Assembly (NCBI GenBank): GCA_026393475.1
Contig: JAPLAA010000024.1
Span: forward strand, 1-64,000
Origin: Actinomycetota bacterium
GTDB taxonomy: Bacteria; Actinomycetota; Acidimicrobiia; Acidimicrobiales; Ilumatobacteraceae
Length of the DNA stretch: 64,000 nucleotides
Reading direction: 5' to 3'
Within the stretch, counting starts at the first letter, position 1; every line of letters begins with the position of its first letter. A program made the position numbers and the translations under genes. Below the pieces are notes generated by a model. That model did not search any database. It saw only the letters and a program-made list of their open reading frames with translations, and had not been told where the DNA came from. This document shows, one piece after another, positions 1 to 7,965 of this stretch.

Positions 1-530
1 CGGCCGGGTCGCTGTTCCCGGCCCTGACGGTGCGCCCCGGGACCGCGGAGGCATCCGGCCTCCCGGACGCGATCGCCGATGCGGTGCTGCTCAGCGGGGT
101 GGTGTCGCTCATCGACGACCTCGACGCCGTGCTGTTCGAGGCGGCGAGGGTCGCCCGTCCCGACGGCGCGGTCGCGATCGGCGACCTGTTCTCGTCGCGA
201 TCGCACACGCTGCGCAGCGGCCGGAACGTGTTCCGAACCGTCGAGTCGGTCGCCGAACGTGTCGGTGCCCTCGGGTGGACCGTGGTCGAGGTCGGGATCG
301 GCTCGCCGCCATCCGACGCCTCGTGGGCGGTGGCTGCCGCAGCGGTCGACGAGTGGATCCGTCGGCACCGGCGCGACCACCCTGCGTTCGACGTGTGGTC
401 GACCGATCAGGCACATCTCGGGCGTCACGTCGAGCGAGGCGACCTCGTCGCTGCGTGCGTGATCGCCCGGTCGTCGACCTCGGCCCACCGAGCTCCCACA
501 GCCCACGGCGCCCATCGCTCGACCATCTGA
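1..530 (+). CDS. SAM-dependent methyltransferase, C-terminal part (5' truncated)
   Basis: The reading frame is open from base 3 at the window edge to TGA at 528-530, so the gene starts outside the window. The visible part carries the late half of a class I methyltransferase fold: a stretch ending SLIDDLDAVLFEAARVARPD resembles the segment of type-11 methyltransferases around strand 4-5 (decision to build product, then 'PDG' before the next strand). The AdoMet-binding glycine loop would lie upstream and is not visible. Substrate cannot be told. A GTG at 30 could be read as a start but would remove half the fold. Family assignment is moderate. Confidence 0.6.
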   Translation, partial: AGSLFPALTVRPGTAEASGLPDAIADAVLLSGVVSLIDDLDAVLFEAARVARPDGAVAIGDLFSSRSHTLRSGRNVFRTVESVAERVGALGWTVVEVGIGSPPSDASWAVAAAAVDEWIRRHRRDHPAFDVWSTDQAHLGRHVERGDLVAACVIARSSTSAHRAPTAHGAHRSTI

Positions 531-567
531 CCCCGACCGACCCACCGAGACGAACACGGAGACCACC

Positions 568-669
568 ATGACCCCCGAACCCCTCCAGCCGCCCCCGACC
601 CGACCCCTGCCGGATCTGCCGGACGAGCCGATCCCGACGCCGTTGCCGGGCGATCCCACACGCCGCTGA
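568..669 (+). CDS. Proline-rich 33-residue peptide (hypothetical)
   Basis: A 33-codon frame starts at ATG 568 with a GGAG at 558-561, six bases before the start, and ends at TGA 667-669. About one third of the residues are proline, with alternating acidic residues, and there is no membrane segment or cysteine. It lies 37 bp after the methyltransferase and may be co-transcribed with it. No family is recognised. The good ribosome binding site is the only support, so this may be a chance frame. Confidence 0.35.
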   Translation: MTPEPLQPPPTRPLPDLPDEPIPTPLPGDPTRR

Positions 670-779
670 TCACCCGCCACTGATCACCGCACGAACCGAC
701 TGATCGGCCGTTGGTCGCCGTGTGGCCGATGTCCCCCTCCGCCGTGCGTGACACGTCGCCCAGGGCAGAGGGGGACCAC

Positions 780-833
780 GATCCGGTCGATCCGGTCGAT
801 CCGGCCGATCCGGTCGATCCGGCCGATCCGGTC
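780..833. repeat. Six 9-bp tandem repeats (GATCCGGTC/GATCCGGCC)
   Basis: Six head-to-tail 9-bp units begin at 780 and alternate between GATCCGGTC and GATCCGGCC. A second short repeat of GGATCGTCCTC follows at about 840-868. They fill the gap between the small proline-rich frame and the 3' end of the minus-strand GPGG gene (stop at 873-875). Confidence 0.9.
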
Positions 834-872
834 GAGCTCGGATCGTCCTCGGATCGTCCTCGGATCAGCCTG

Positions 873-1016
873 TCAGGTGAAGATGCTGACGCCGCCGGGG
901 CCGACGAGCAGCCCGATGGCCACGAGGGCGATGCCCCACATCACCTCACCGCGCACGAGGTTGACGACGCCGGAGACCACGAGGATCACGGCGAGGATCC
1001 AGAGCACTCCTGCCAT
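873..1016 (-). CDS. GPGG-motif small membrane protein
   Basis: This 47-residue protein reads as two hydrophobic helices joined by a short polar turn (about NLVRGE) and ends in LLVGPGGVSIFT, which contains the GPGG motif that names a small family of actinobacterial membrane proteins. It is too short to be called by most length filters. The Shine-Dalgarno GGAGGTGA (complement of 1023-1030) is perfect and contains the stop codon of the upstream BON gene, so translation of the two is probably coupled. It is the last gene of a minus-strand cluster with sod, dps and the BON protein, so a stress or envelope role is likely, but no function is known. Confidence 0.8.
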   Translation of the reverse strand: MAGVLWILAVILVVSGVVNLVRGEVMWGIALVAIGLLVGPGGVSIFT

Positions 1017-1022
1017 GTCGAT

Positions 1023-1466
1023 TCACCTCCCTCCCGTCGCCCCGGAGACCGGGACGGGTGCCAGGCGCGACGTCACGTCGGTGATGCCGCGGACCTGTTT
1101 GATCGTGACCATCTGATCCCGCGGGTCGGGCCAGCCCGCCGTGGTGGTGAGCAGGGTCACCACCCCGTCCTCGACGCGGAGATCGTCGAGCGCCCGGTCG
1201 CGTCGGAGCAGTGGATCGCTCGACACGGCCGCGCGCACCTTCATCTCGGTGACGACGTCCGACAGCGGGCGACGGCCGCGCTCGCGCACGGCCCGGACGG
1301 CGAACCGCGCCCAGCGACGCACGTCGATCCGGTTGGCCCAGAGCGCGACGAGCACCGTCGCGATCCACATGCGTCGGGTCCACCCGCGGCGCAGGAGACG
1401 CGGACTCAGCAGCGCCGGCAACGCAAGGCGCGACGCCAGCCCCCGGCCACCGTCAGCGGCGGCCAT
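1023..1466 (-). CDS. BON-domain protein
   Basis: The chosen ATG at 1466 gives 147 residues and overlaps the end of dps by 14 bp; a longer frame would run deep into dps. Residues about 28-45 (RMWIATVLVALWANRI) form a weak membrane-associated helix. Residues about 75-135 match a BON domain: paired alpha-beta pattern with 'V..A..SDPLL' then 'RVEDGVVTLLT' and a closing 'VRGITDVTSRL'. BON domains bind phospholipid or other envelope components and are common in osmotic and shock-response proteins (OsmY type). Position between dps and the GPGG gene fits an envelope-stress role. Substrate unknown. Confidence 0.65.
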   Translation of the reverse strand: MAAADGGRGLASRLALPALLSPRLLRRGWTRRMWIATVLVALWANRIDVRRWARFAVRAVRERGRRPLSDVVTEMKVRAAVSSDPLLRRDRALDDLRVEDGVVTLLTTTAGWPDPRDQMVTIKQVRGITDVTSRLAPVPVSGATGGR

Positions 1467-2283
1467 CGGCCGACCGACCCGAGCGCGAGCCGGTGCCGCT
1501 GCGCGACTTGTTCGTGACGGCCTGGGCTGCGCCCAGCTCGGAGTCGGCCCCGGCGTTCGACATGCCACCTGCCCAGTCGGCGAGGTGCGACCGGACCATC
1601 CAGTGGTACTTCTCGAGGATCGCGGCCTGCCCGATGAGCAGGTCCTGCGACACGGGGTCGAGGTCGTCGACCTCGTCGATCTCGCGGCGGTGGTCGGAGA
1701 TGACGCCCTGATACACCACGTCGAGCGCGCCCAGGTGGGCGATCGAATCGGCGCGGTCGAGGTCGTAGTCGGTCCACGTCCGCTGGTCGACGATGCGGCC
1801 CGGCAGTCCGCTCGGCACGGCGCCGAGGGTGGCGACGCGCTCGGCGAGATCGTCGATCATCGCCTGCACACCGGCGTGCTGCGGATCGAGCATCTCGTGG
1901 ACGCCGATGAAGTTCGGGCCGACCACGTTCCAGTGGATGTGCTTCAGGGTGAGCGACAGGTCGAGCAGGCTGATCAGCCGCTCCTGCAGCCGTTCCGCGA
2001 CGTCGGCGCCGTCTTCGAGGCTGAGCGTCGGGACGGTGAAGCTCGCCTGGCGGGTGGAACTCACCCGCGAGGCGCTGGCCCGAGGACGCCGCTCGAGCGC
2101 TGCAGCCCCGGTCGTGCCGGCGCTGTTGCTCGCCGTCTTGTTCGCGCTGTTGGTCGCGGTCTTGTTCGCGGTCTTGTTCGCGGTCTTGTTCGCGGTCTTG
2201 TTCGCGGTCTTGTTCGCGGTCTTGGTCTTGACCGCGGTGGCGGCCGGCTTGGGCTTCGGCTTCGATCGGGTGGTGCTGTTCAT
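1453..2283 (-). CDS. dps: Dps-family ferritin-like DNA-binding protein with repeat tail
   Basis: Dps proteins oxidise and store iron and coat DNA during starvation and oxidative stress. The ferritin-like core covers about residues 82-240. The ferroxidase pattern is present: H117 in IHWNVVG, H129 and D133 in VHEMLD, then D144 and E148 in IDDLAER. The protein is 276 residues, about 100 longer than E. coli Dps. The excess is an N-terminal tail rich in Lys, Ala, Thr and Asn with tandem TANK units, encoded by 12-bp repeats. Such lysine-rich tails bind DNA in other Dps and histone-like proteins. It follows the sod gene on the same strand, which supports an oxidative-stress cluster. Confidence 0.9.
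   Translation of the reverse strand: MNSTTRSKPKPKPAATAVKTKTANKTANKTANKTANKTANKTATNSANKTASNSAGTTGAAALERRPRASASRVSSTRQASFTVPTLSLEDGADVAERLQERLISLLDLSLTLKHIHWNVVGPNFIGVHEMLDPQHAGVQAMIDDLAERVATLGAVPSGLPGRIVDQRTWTDYDLDRADSIAHLGALDVVYQGVISDHRREIDEVDDLDPVSQDLLIGQAAILEKYHWMVRSHLADWAGGMSNAGADSELGAAQAVTNKSRSGTGSRSGRSADGRR
2135..2218. repeat. Seven 12-bp coding repeats in the dps tail
   Basis: Seven 12-bp units of GTCTTGTTCGCG (one degenerate, at 2147-2158) lie in frame inside dps and encode successive TANK or NKTA tetrapeptides. Unit length is a multiple of three, so copy-number change would lengthen or shorten the basic tail without breaking the gene. Confidence 0.95.
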
Positions 2284-2363
2284 GTGACTGGCCTCTCGTG
2301 GGGTGGGTGTGGCGTGCGGGGTGACGGGTGGTGTGAGCTCAGGGCGTTGAGTGGTTCGACGTG

Positions 2364-2987
2364 TCAAGAGGCTGCAGTGAGCGAGGCGGTGACGGCGTCG
2401 AGACGCGCGCCGATCACGGCCCAGTCGAGGTGATCGATCGCCGCCTCCACCCAGGCGGCACGGTCGTTGCGGTGGCGCAGGTAGTACGCGTGCTCCCACA
2501 CGTCGACGACGGCGAGGAGATCGCTGCCGGGCACGTGCTGGGCGTGGTGGTCGTGCACCACGCCGACCTGGAGGCTGCGACTGGCGGTGTCGTAGGCGAG
2601 CACACCCCACCCCGACCCCTGCACTCCCATGCACGCGGCGGTCAGCAGCGAGCGCACTCGATCGGCACCGCCGGCGCGCTCGAGATGGTCGGCCACGGCA
2701 CCCGTGTGGCGCACCGGTTCGGGCGACAGGTTGTCCCAGAACAGCGAGTGCAGCACGTGGCCGCCGAGGTTGAACTCACGCGCCGCCTCGAGTCCGGCGT
2801 AGCGAGCGGCGTCGGAGGGGTCGACCGTGCGCAACGCCTCGAGCGCGGCGTTGGCCTTGTCGACGTAGGTGCGGTGGTGCTTGTCGTGGTGCAGGTGGAG
2901 CGTCTCGCTGTCGCACCAGGGCTCGAGCGCGTCGTATGCGTACGGCAGCTCCGGCAGGACGAGTTGGGTCAGGGTCGATGCAGTCAT
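2364..2987 (-). CDS. sodA: Superoxide dismutase, Fe/Mn family
   Basis: The enzyme dismutates superoxide to peroxide and oxygen in the cytoplasm. All four metal ligands of the Fe/Mn family are visible in the 207-residue product: H33 in the LHLHHDKHH block, H80 in GGHVLHSLFW, and D162 and H166 in DVWEHAYY. Length is normal. The start is ATG 2987 and the stop is TGA at 2364. It heads the minus-strand group with dps. Metal preference (Mn, Fe or either) cannot be settled by eye. Confidence 0.95.
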   Translation of the reverse strand: MTASTLTQLVLPELPYAYDALEPWCDSETLHLHHDKHHRTYVDKANAALEALRTVDPSDAARYAGLEAAREFNLGGHVLHSLFWDNLSPEPVRHTGAVADHLERAGGADRVRSLLTAACMGVQGSGWGVLAYDTASRSLQVGVVHDHHAQHVPGSDLLAVVDVWEHAYYLRHRNDRAAWVEAAIDHLDWAVIGARLDAVTASLTAAS

Positions 2988-3119
2988 GTCGTGCAGGTAC
3001 CCCGGACGAGCGGGGCGACAAACGCACCGAGCCATCCGACACGTCCGACCACGTCCGACACCGTCGCTCCGTCCGTTCCCCATCGCCGTCACCGGCCCCG
3101 TTCCCCGGAGGTTCCCGAC

Positions 3120-3401
3120 ATGCTCGGTCTCGTCCTGTTCCTGCTCCTCATCGGCATCATCGCCGGCTTCCTCGCCCGGGCGATCGTGCCGGGCCACGAC
3201 CCGATGGGTGTCGGCGGGACCATCCTGCTGGGCGTCGTCGGCTCCTTCGTCGGTGGCTTCCTCGGCTACGTGCTGTTCCGCGAGGACGGCACCGAGGGCG
3301 CGCTGCAGCCCTCGGGCATCATCGGTTCGGTGATCGGTGCGATCCTCGCCCTGCTCGTCTACCGCGCCGCCAACGGCCGCTCGATGAGCCGCGGCCACTG
3401 A
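3120..3401 (+). CDS. GlsB/YeaQ/YmgE-type stress membrane protein
   Basis: This 93-residue protein has three hydrophobic helices with the glycine-rich pattern of the GlsB/YeaQ/YmgE (transglycosylase-associated) family: a first helix LGLVLFLLLIGIIAGFLAR, then GTILLGVVGSFVGGFLGY, then a third ending in LVYR. A GGAGG at 3107-3111 sits eight bases before ATG 3120. Family members are induced by stress in many bacteria, but the biochemical role is unknown. It stands alone between two minus-strand genes. Confidence 0.85.
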   Translation: MLGLVLFLLLIGIIAGFLARAIVPGHDPMGVGGTILLGVVGSFVGGFLGYVLFREDGTEGALQPSGIIGSVIGAILALLVYRAANGRSMSRGH

Positions 3402-3451
3402 ACCCACTCGGCCACGGAACCCACTCGGCCACGGAACCAGCTCGGCCACGG
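3401..3451. repeat. Three 17-bp tandem repeats at the 3' end of the GlsB-type gene
   Basis: Three 17-bp units, two identical (AACCCACTCGGCCACGG) and one with two changes, start with the final A of the stop codon and run directly downstream. There is no coding sense in them. Confidence 0.9.
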
Positions 3452-3482
3452 CCCACCGCGCCGCCCCGACGCGGGGTCCCGA

Positions 3483-3608
3483 TCAGCGGTCCGAGGTGAG
3501 GTCGCGCAGGATCAGTTCGATCAGCGTGAACGACACGCTGCCGACCGCCACGGCGCCCGCCATGAGTGCGAACGCGCGGCCTCGCCCGGTCGCCGGTGCG
3601 TCACCCAT
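3483..3608 (-). CDS. Small single-helix membrane protein (hypothetical)
   Basis: A 41-residue frame from ATG 3608 to TGA 3483 encodes a short charged N-terminus, one hydrophobic helix (about residues 12-34, AFALMAGAVAVGSVSFTLIELIL) and a polar end. It is the next gene downstream of the alpha/beta hydrolase, 46 bp after its stop; the gap holds a GGGTCACGCATC-type direct repeat (about 3610-3655). No family is recognised. The hydrophobic profile and strand agreement with the hydrolase support it weakly. Confidence 0.45.
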   Translation of the reverse strand: MGDAPATGRGRAFALMAGAVAVGSVSFTLIELILRDLTSDR

Positions 3609-3654
3609 CCCGGGTCACGCATCCCGGGTCACGCATCGGGGTCACGCATCGGGG

Positions 3655-4722
3655 TCACTCGTCGGATGCGGTGTGCCGAGCGGGCAGCGAGGCCAGGAAG
3701 GTCGACGTCGCCTCCACGATCTGTGCCTGTGCGTCCTGCCTCGACACGGTCGGATCGCCATCACCGCGCTGGTCGCCGTAGTCGCCGAAGAAGGCGTGCA
3801 CGGCGCCCGGCACTGTCACGAATTCGGCCGTCGCCGGCAGATCGGCGACGGAGGCGGCGATGTCGTCGGGGGTGGCGAGTCCGTCGTTCGCCGCCGACAC
3901 CGACACGACGGCGAGGTCCGCGGCGTCGGCCATGGGGCCTGTCGGATACGCGGCCCACAGCACGAGCCCGTCCACACCGCCCTCGCCTCGATGGTCGCGG
4001 GCGTAGATCGACGCCACCGCACCCCCGAGCGAATGCCCGCCGACGGCCCAGTGCTCGATCGTCGGGTGGTCGGCGATCACGTCGCTCGCCGCACCGGCGC
4101 CGAAGAACGCCACGCCCATGGGCATCTTCACCACGACCACGAGGTACCCCGCCTCCGCCAAGGGGCGCAGCGTCGGCGCGTACGCACGGGGGTCGACCAA
4201 GGCGCCCGGGTAGAACACGAGGCCGGTGGTCGCCCCTGCACTCGGTGCGAACTCGATCGACGTCAGCGACTCGGTCACCTCCACGTCGGCGTCATCGACG
4301 AGCTGGGCGACGGCCGACGGCGATGCCGTGAGCGGCCGGAAGTACATCACCACCGCGATCACCACCACCAGCGCGGTGCCGGCCAGCAGGGTACGGACCG
4401 TCGTCCGCACACTGCGCGGACCGCGAGGCACGGCCCGCCCCTCCCACGCCCGACCGCCCCAGACGGACAGCACCGTGACGGCGACGAGCACGATCACCAC
4501 GAGCACCAACAGGTACGCCGGATGCGACGCGCGTATGCCGGCCCACGACGAGACGGCCGCGACGAGCACGACGACGAGCGATGCCGCCGCGACGACCACG
4601 CGCCGCACACCGACGCGAGACGTGCCGGCCCCACCAGTGGACGACTCGTGCTGGTCGTCGTGCTGGTCGTGTTGCTGGTCGTCGTGCTGGTCGTCGTGCT
4701 GGTCGTGGTCCGGCGAGGTCAT
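3655..4722 (-). CDS. Membrane-anchored alpha/beta hydrolase
   Basis: The 355-residue product begins with a Gln/Asp/His repeat tail (residues 4-25, DDQH units). Three hydrophobic segments follow (about 40-60, 69-89 and 110-127), and then an extracytoplasmic alpha/beta hydrolase domain. The nucleophile elbow GHSLGG is clear, and VPGAVHAFFGDYG near the C-terminus carries the likely catalytic His. The aspartate is probably the one in SAANDGLATPDD. It resembles hydrolases of the alpha/beta-hydrolase 5 or dienelactone type. The substrate is not predictable. Confidence 0.75.
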   Translation of the reverse strand: MTSPDHDQHDDQHDDQQHDQHDDQHESSTGGAGTSRVGVRRVVVAAASLVVVLVAAVSSWAGIRASHPAYLLVLVVIVLVAVTVLSVWGGRAWEGRAVPRGPRSVRTTVRTLLAGTALVVVIAVVMYFRPLTASPSAVAQLVDDADVEVTESLTSIEFAPSAGATTGLVFYPGALVDPRAYAPTLRPLAEAGYLVVVVKMPMGVAFFGAGAASDVIADHPTIEHWAVGGHSLGGAVASIYARDHRGEGGVDGLVLWAAYPTGPMADAADLAVVSVSAANDGLATPDDIAASVADLPATAEFVTVPGAVHAFFGDYGDQRGDGDPTVSRQDAQAQIVEATSTFLASLPARHTASDE

Positions 4723-4774
4723 CGGCGCTACTTCACCACACCGACCGCGCGGGGGCCGCGATCGCTTTCCGCGA

Positions 4775-6976
4775 TCACGCCGTGTGCTTCAGCACGCTCA
4801 CGGGGATCGCGCTCTGGATCGCCATGCCGTTCAGTCGGTCCCAGCCGCTGTCGACGGTGCACAGACGGTTGGTCGGCGAGCCCTCGGTGCGCACGTCCTC
4901 GTCGGTGACGGCACCGCCCCACGAGTGCGCCATCGAGATCACGCCTCGCTTCACCGTGTCGCTGCCCTCGGCCACGGCCAGCACGCTCCCGGTGGGCGAC
5001 GTGATCTCCAACAGGTCGCCGTCGACCGCGCCGAGGCCGGCGAGGTCGTCGGGATGCAGGTACGCCGCGTTGGTGGTGCCCACCCGGGCGAGCCCCGGCA
5101 GCTCGCGACCGAGCGAATTGAGGACGTGCTTCAGCCGGCGGCTCACCAGCCGGAACGGGTAGGCACCGTCGTCGAACCCGTCGAGCACTTCCGCCCCCGT
5201 CTGCTCGGCGCTCACCTCGGCCAACTCCGCCACCACGTCGGGCGGCGCGACGGCGAAGCGTCCGGTGGCCGCGGGGTCGGGGGCCACGACCCGGACCTCG
5301 CGGTCATGGAGGATCTGCCCACGGTGCTCTCGCATCTCCGCCATCGGCATCCGGCCCGTCGCGAATGCGAGGTCGAGCATCAGCTCGTCGTCGGCCGAGC
5401 CGTCGAGGGGCAGGTCGCCGCCGGGCAACGGCATCGACGTCCCCAACCGGGCGGCGATGCCGGCGAACACCTCCCACTCCGACATGCAGTCGCCCTCGGG
5501 GGCGAGCACCGCCGGGGTGTAACTGACGTACGGTGCCGCGTACCGACGGTCCATCACGGCCGCGACGTCGGCCCGTTCGAGCTCGAGTCGTGGCGGCAGC
5601 ACGTAGTGCGCGAGCTCGGCCGAGGCCGTCATCCGGTGATCGATCACCACGAGCAGCTCCAGGTCGCGCAGGGCGGCGATGGTCTTCACCTGGTCGGGGA
5701 ACGCGACCACCGGGTTGCCGCCGCAGACGACCAGGCACCGCACCTGCCCGTCGCCGGGCAGGAGGATCTCCTCGGCGAGCACGTTGGTGAGCATCTCGCC
5801 CGGCATGCCGCGCAGTCCCTTCACGCGGTGCGGTGTGCCCGGGGCCGGATCGCTCGGCGGCACGACCTGGGCCCGTCGCGTGTCGCCGGGCACGAGGAAG
5901 TTGCCGCTCTCGAGCGTGTCGCCCTCACGGTTCACCCGTCCGCAGATCGCGTTCAGGGTGAGCGTCAGGTGTTCCATCAGCGTGCTGTGAGCCGCCATGT
6001 TCGGGCCCGTGCCGGTGCCGGCCGTCCCTCGGGGTCCGGCCGCGAACATCCGTGCGGCGCGCACGACGTCGCCGGCGGGCACCTCGCACCGTTCGGCCAC
6101 GTACGCAGGGGTGAACGGCGCGACCGCGGCGCGGAGCTCGTCGAGTTGGCCAACCCAGCGATCGCAGAACTCCCGGTCGTGGAGGTCCTCGTCGAGGATC
6201 ACGCGCACGAGGCCGGCGAGCAGCGTCGGGTCCTCGCCGGGCTTCACCTGCAGCCACAGGTCGGCATTCGACGCGAGCTCGCTGCGACGGGGGTCGATCA
6301 CGATCAGCTGCATCCCGCGCGCCTTCGCCCGGCGCAGGGTGACGAAGGGGTTCGTGCCCTGCAGCCCCCCGGCCGGCGCGTACGACGACACGAGCGGGTT
6401 GTAGCCGATGGCCAGCAGCACGTCGGCGTCGCGGAAGTTCTGCCAACCGGCCTCCCACGACCCCAGCCGCAGACGGGCGGTGAGGTGGGCGGGCTGGTCG
6501 ATCGTGATCGAGGTGTAGAACGACGGCGAGTCGATGCCCCGATGGAAGGCGACGGCGGCCGGCATCGAGATCCCGTTCTGGAACGCGCCCGTGCCGGTGT
6601 AGCTGGCGACCGCCCGCGGGCCGTGCTCGTCGATGATGCGGCGGATGCGGGCGGCGATGTCGTCGAGCGCCTCTGCGGAGGAGACCTCGGCGAACGAGCC
6701 GTCGGCGTCGCGGCGCAGGGGTCGACGCAGACGGTCGGGGGCGTGGTGCTGGTCGGGCAGCTGTCGGCCCTTGATGCACGTGTAGCCCTCGAACAGCGGA
6801 TCGTCCAGCACGCCGCGCACCGCCACCGCCCGTTCGCGGCCACCGCTGATCTCGACGTCCACCTCGAGCGGGCAAGCGGCGTGGCAGAACCGACAGAAGG
6901 TCTGGCGTGTCTCGACGGTCGTTCCGCCGGTCGATGCTCCGGTCGATGCTCCGGTCCGGGTGACGGTGTCGCTCAT
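4775..6976 (-). CDS. Molybdopterin-dependent oxidoreductase (DMSO-reductase superfamily)
   Basis: This 733-residue protein has the layout of the DMSO-reductase superfamily. An N-terminal [4Fe-4S] site uses C28, C31, C35 and C67 (CRFCHAAC ... TCIKG), the two pterin-binding lobes follow, and a C-terminal molydopterin-dinucleotide-binding domain ends near residue 733. No twin-arginine signal is present, so it should be cytoplasmic. The usual metal-ligand block (Cys, Sec or Ser after an N.D motif) is not obvious; the region after YTGTGAFQNG lacks a cysteine. It is the last gene of the SDR-MDR-SDR operon. No electron-transfer subunit or maturation gene is nearby, so the redox partner is unknown. 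Confidence 0.85.
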   Translation of the reverse strand: MSDTVTRTGASTGASTGGTTVETRQTFCRFCHAACPLEVDVEISGGRERAVAVRGVLDDPLFEGYTCIKGRQLPDQHHAPDRLRRPLRRDADGSFAEVSSAEALDDIAARIRRIIDEHGPRAVASYTGTGAFQNGISMPAAVAFHRGIDSPSFYTSITIDQPAHLTARLRLGSWEAGWQNFRDADVLLAIGYNPLVSSYAPAGGLQGTNPFVTLRRAKARGMQLIVIDPRRSELASNADLWLQVKPGEDPTLLAGLVRVILDEDLHDREFCDRWVGQLDELRAAVAPFTPAYVAERCEVPAGDVVRAARMFAAGPRGTAGTGTGPNMAAHSTLMEHLTLTLNAICGRVNREGDTLESGNFLVPGDTRRAQVVPPSDPAPGTPHRVKGLRGMPGEMLTNVLAEEILLPGDGQVRCLVVCGGNPVVAFPDQVKTIAALRDLELLVVIDHRMTASAELAHYVLPPRLELERADVAAVMDRRYAAPYVSYTPAVLAPEGDCMSEWEVFAGIAARLGTSMPLPGGDLPLDGSADDELMLDLAFATGRMPMAEMREHRGQILHDREVRVVAPDPAATGRFAVAPPDVVAELAEVSAEQTGAEVLDGFDDGAYPFRLVSRRLKHVLNSLGRELPGLARVGTTNAAYLHPDDLAGLGAVDGDLLEITSPTGSVLAVAEGSDTVKRGVISMAHSWGGAVTDEDVRTEGSPTNRLCTVDSGWDRLNGMAIQSAIPVSVLKHTA

Positions 6977-7057
6977 CGCCGCAGTCTCGCGTTCGTCGTC
7001 GCCGGATCGATCACCGTGACGATCACCTCGCCGGTCACCGTGACGGTCACCTGCCGG

Positions 7058-7876
7058 TCACCGGGGCTTCGCGCCGCCGCCGATGCGCCAGGTCTCGCCG
7101 GTCACCCACCCGGCCGCCGGCGAGCACAGGTACAGCGCCGCCGTCCCGATGTCGAGCGGGGTGCCGAAGCGCCCCATCGGGATGTTCCACGCCTGCTCCG
7201 TGGCCGCCAGGTCGTCGTCGTTGCGGATGCCGAGTGCGGTACGGAAGATCTCCGTCGGGATCGCACCGGGCATGATCCCGTTCACCCGCACACGCGGTGC
7301 CAGCTCGGCCGACGCGGTCATCGTCAACGAGTTCACCCCGGCCTTGGCCGCGCCGTAGTGGCCGCTGCCGGGCACCGGACCCGTGCCGGCGCCGGACGAG
7401 ATGTTGAGGATCGAGCCGGTCTCGATGTACTTCGCCGCGGTCACGATGCCGACCCAGACCGCGGTGAGGTTGAGCGCGGTGCACTGGTCCCACTCCTCAC
7501 GGCTCAGCTCGGTGAGCGGCTTGCGGGCGGGCGAGCCGCCGGCGTTGTTCACCCAGATCGTGAGCGAGCCGAACGCGTCGATGGCAGCGCGGGCGAGCGC
7601 GTCGACCGCGGCGTCGTCGGTGACGTCGCAGCCGACACCGATCGCCTCGCCGCCCTCGGCGACGATCGACGCGGCGACGGCGTCCACCTCGGCGGTGCGA
7701 CGCGCGGCGACGACGACCTTCGCCCCTGCCGCCGCGAACGTGCGGGCGATGCCCTCGCCGATGCCGCGCCCGCCGCCGGTGACGACGGCGACCTGGCCGG
7801 TGAGGTCGAACAGCTGGGCGGGGGACGGGTAGTCCGGGGAGGACGGGGATGACGAGGACGTGGATTCGGTGGACAC
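7058..7876 (-). CDS. Short-chain dehydrogenase/reductase (SDR), first copy
   Basis: Classical SDR of 272 residues that oxidises or reduces an alcohol/ketone with NAD(P)H. The cofactor loop TGGGRGIG is at 33-40, NNAGG at 110-114, and the active-site Y174 and K178 are in YGAAK. The start is GTG 7876 with AGGAAG seven bases upstream; an upstream extension would overlap the gap to the MDR gene. It is a paralogue of the SDR at 9015-9791 (same NNAGGSP motif, same C-terminal pattern). It is probably the third gene of a four-gene operon. Confidence 0.9.
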   Translation of the reverse strand: MSTESTSSSSPSSPDYPSPAQLFDLTGQVAVVTGGGRGIGEGIARTFAAAGAKVVVAARRTAEVDAVAASIVAEGGEAIGVGCDVTDDAAVDALARAAIDAFGSLTIWVNNAGGSPARKPLTELSREEWDQCTALNLTAVWVGIVTAAKYIETGSILNISSGAGTGPVPGSGHYGAAKAGVNSLTMTASAELAPRVRVNGIMPGAIPTEIFRTALGIRNDDDLAATEQAWNIPMGRFGTPLDIGTAALYLCSPAAGWVTGETWRIGGGAKPR

Positions 7877-7965
7877 GTGTGTGCTTCCTGTCGGGTGAGG
7901 CGTTCGGGAGAGAGGGGCTGCGGTACGACCCGTCGGCCGACGGGTCGTACGACGCTCAGGACCGC

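Noticed and set aside
780-833. Possible CRISPR-like array in the direct repeats
   Set aside because: Units are head to tail with no spacers; the same is true of all other repeats in the window.
4226-7852. Plus-strand open frame of about 1208 codons across the hydrolase and molybdoenzyme genes
   Set aside because: It is a GC-driven shadow of the minus-strand genes. The translation is Arg/His/Gly-rich and without domains.
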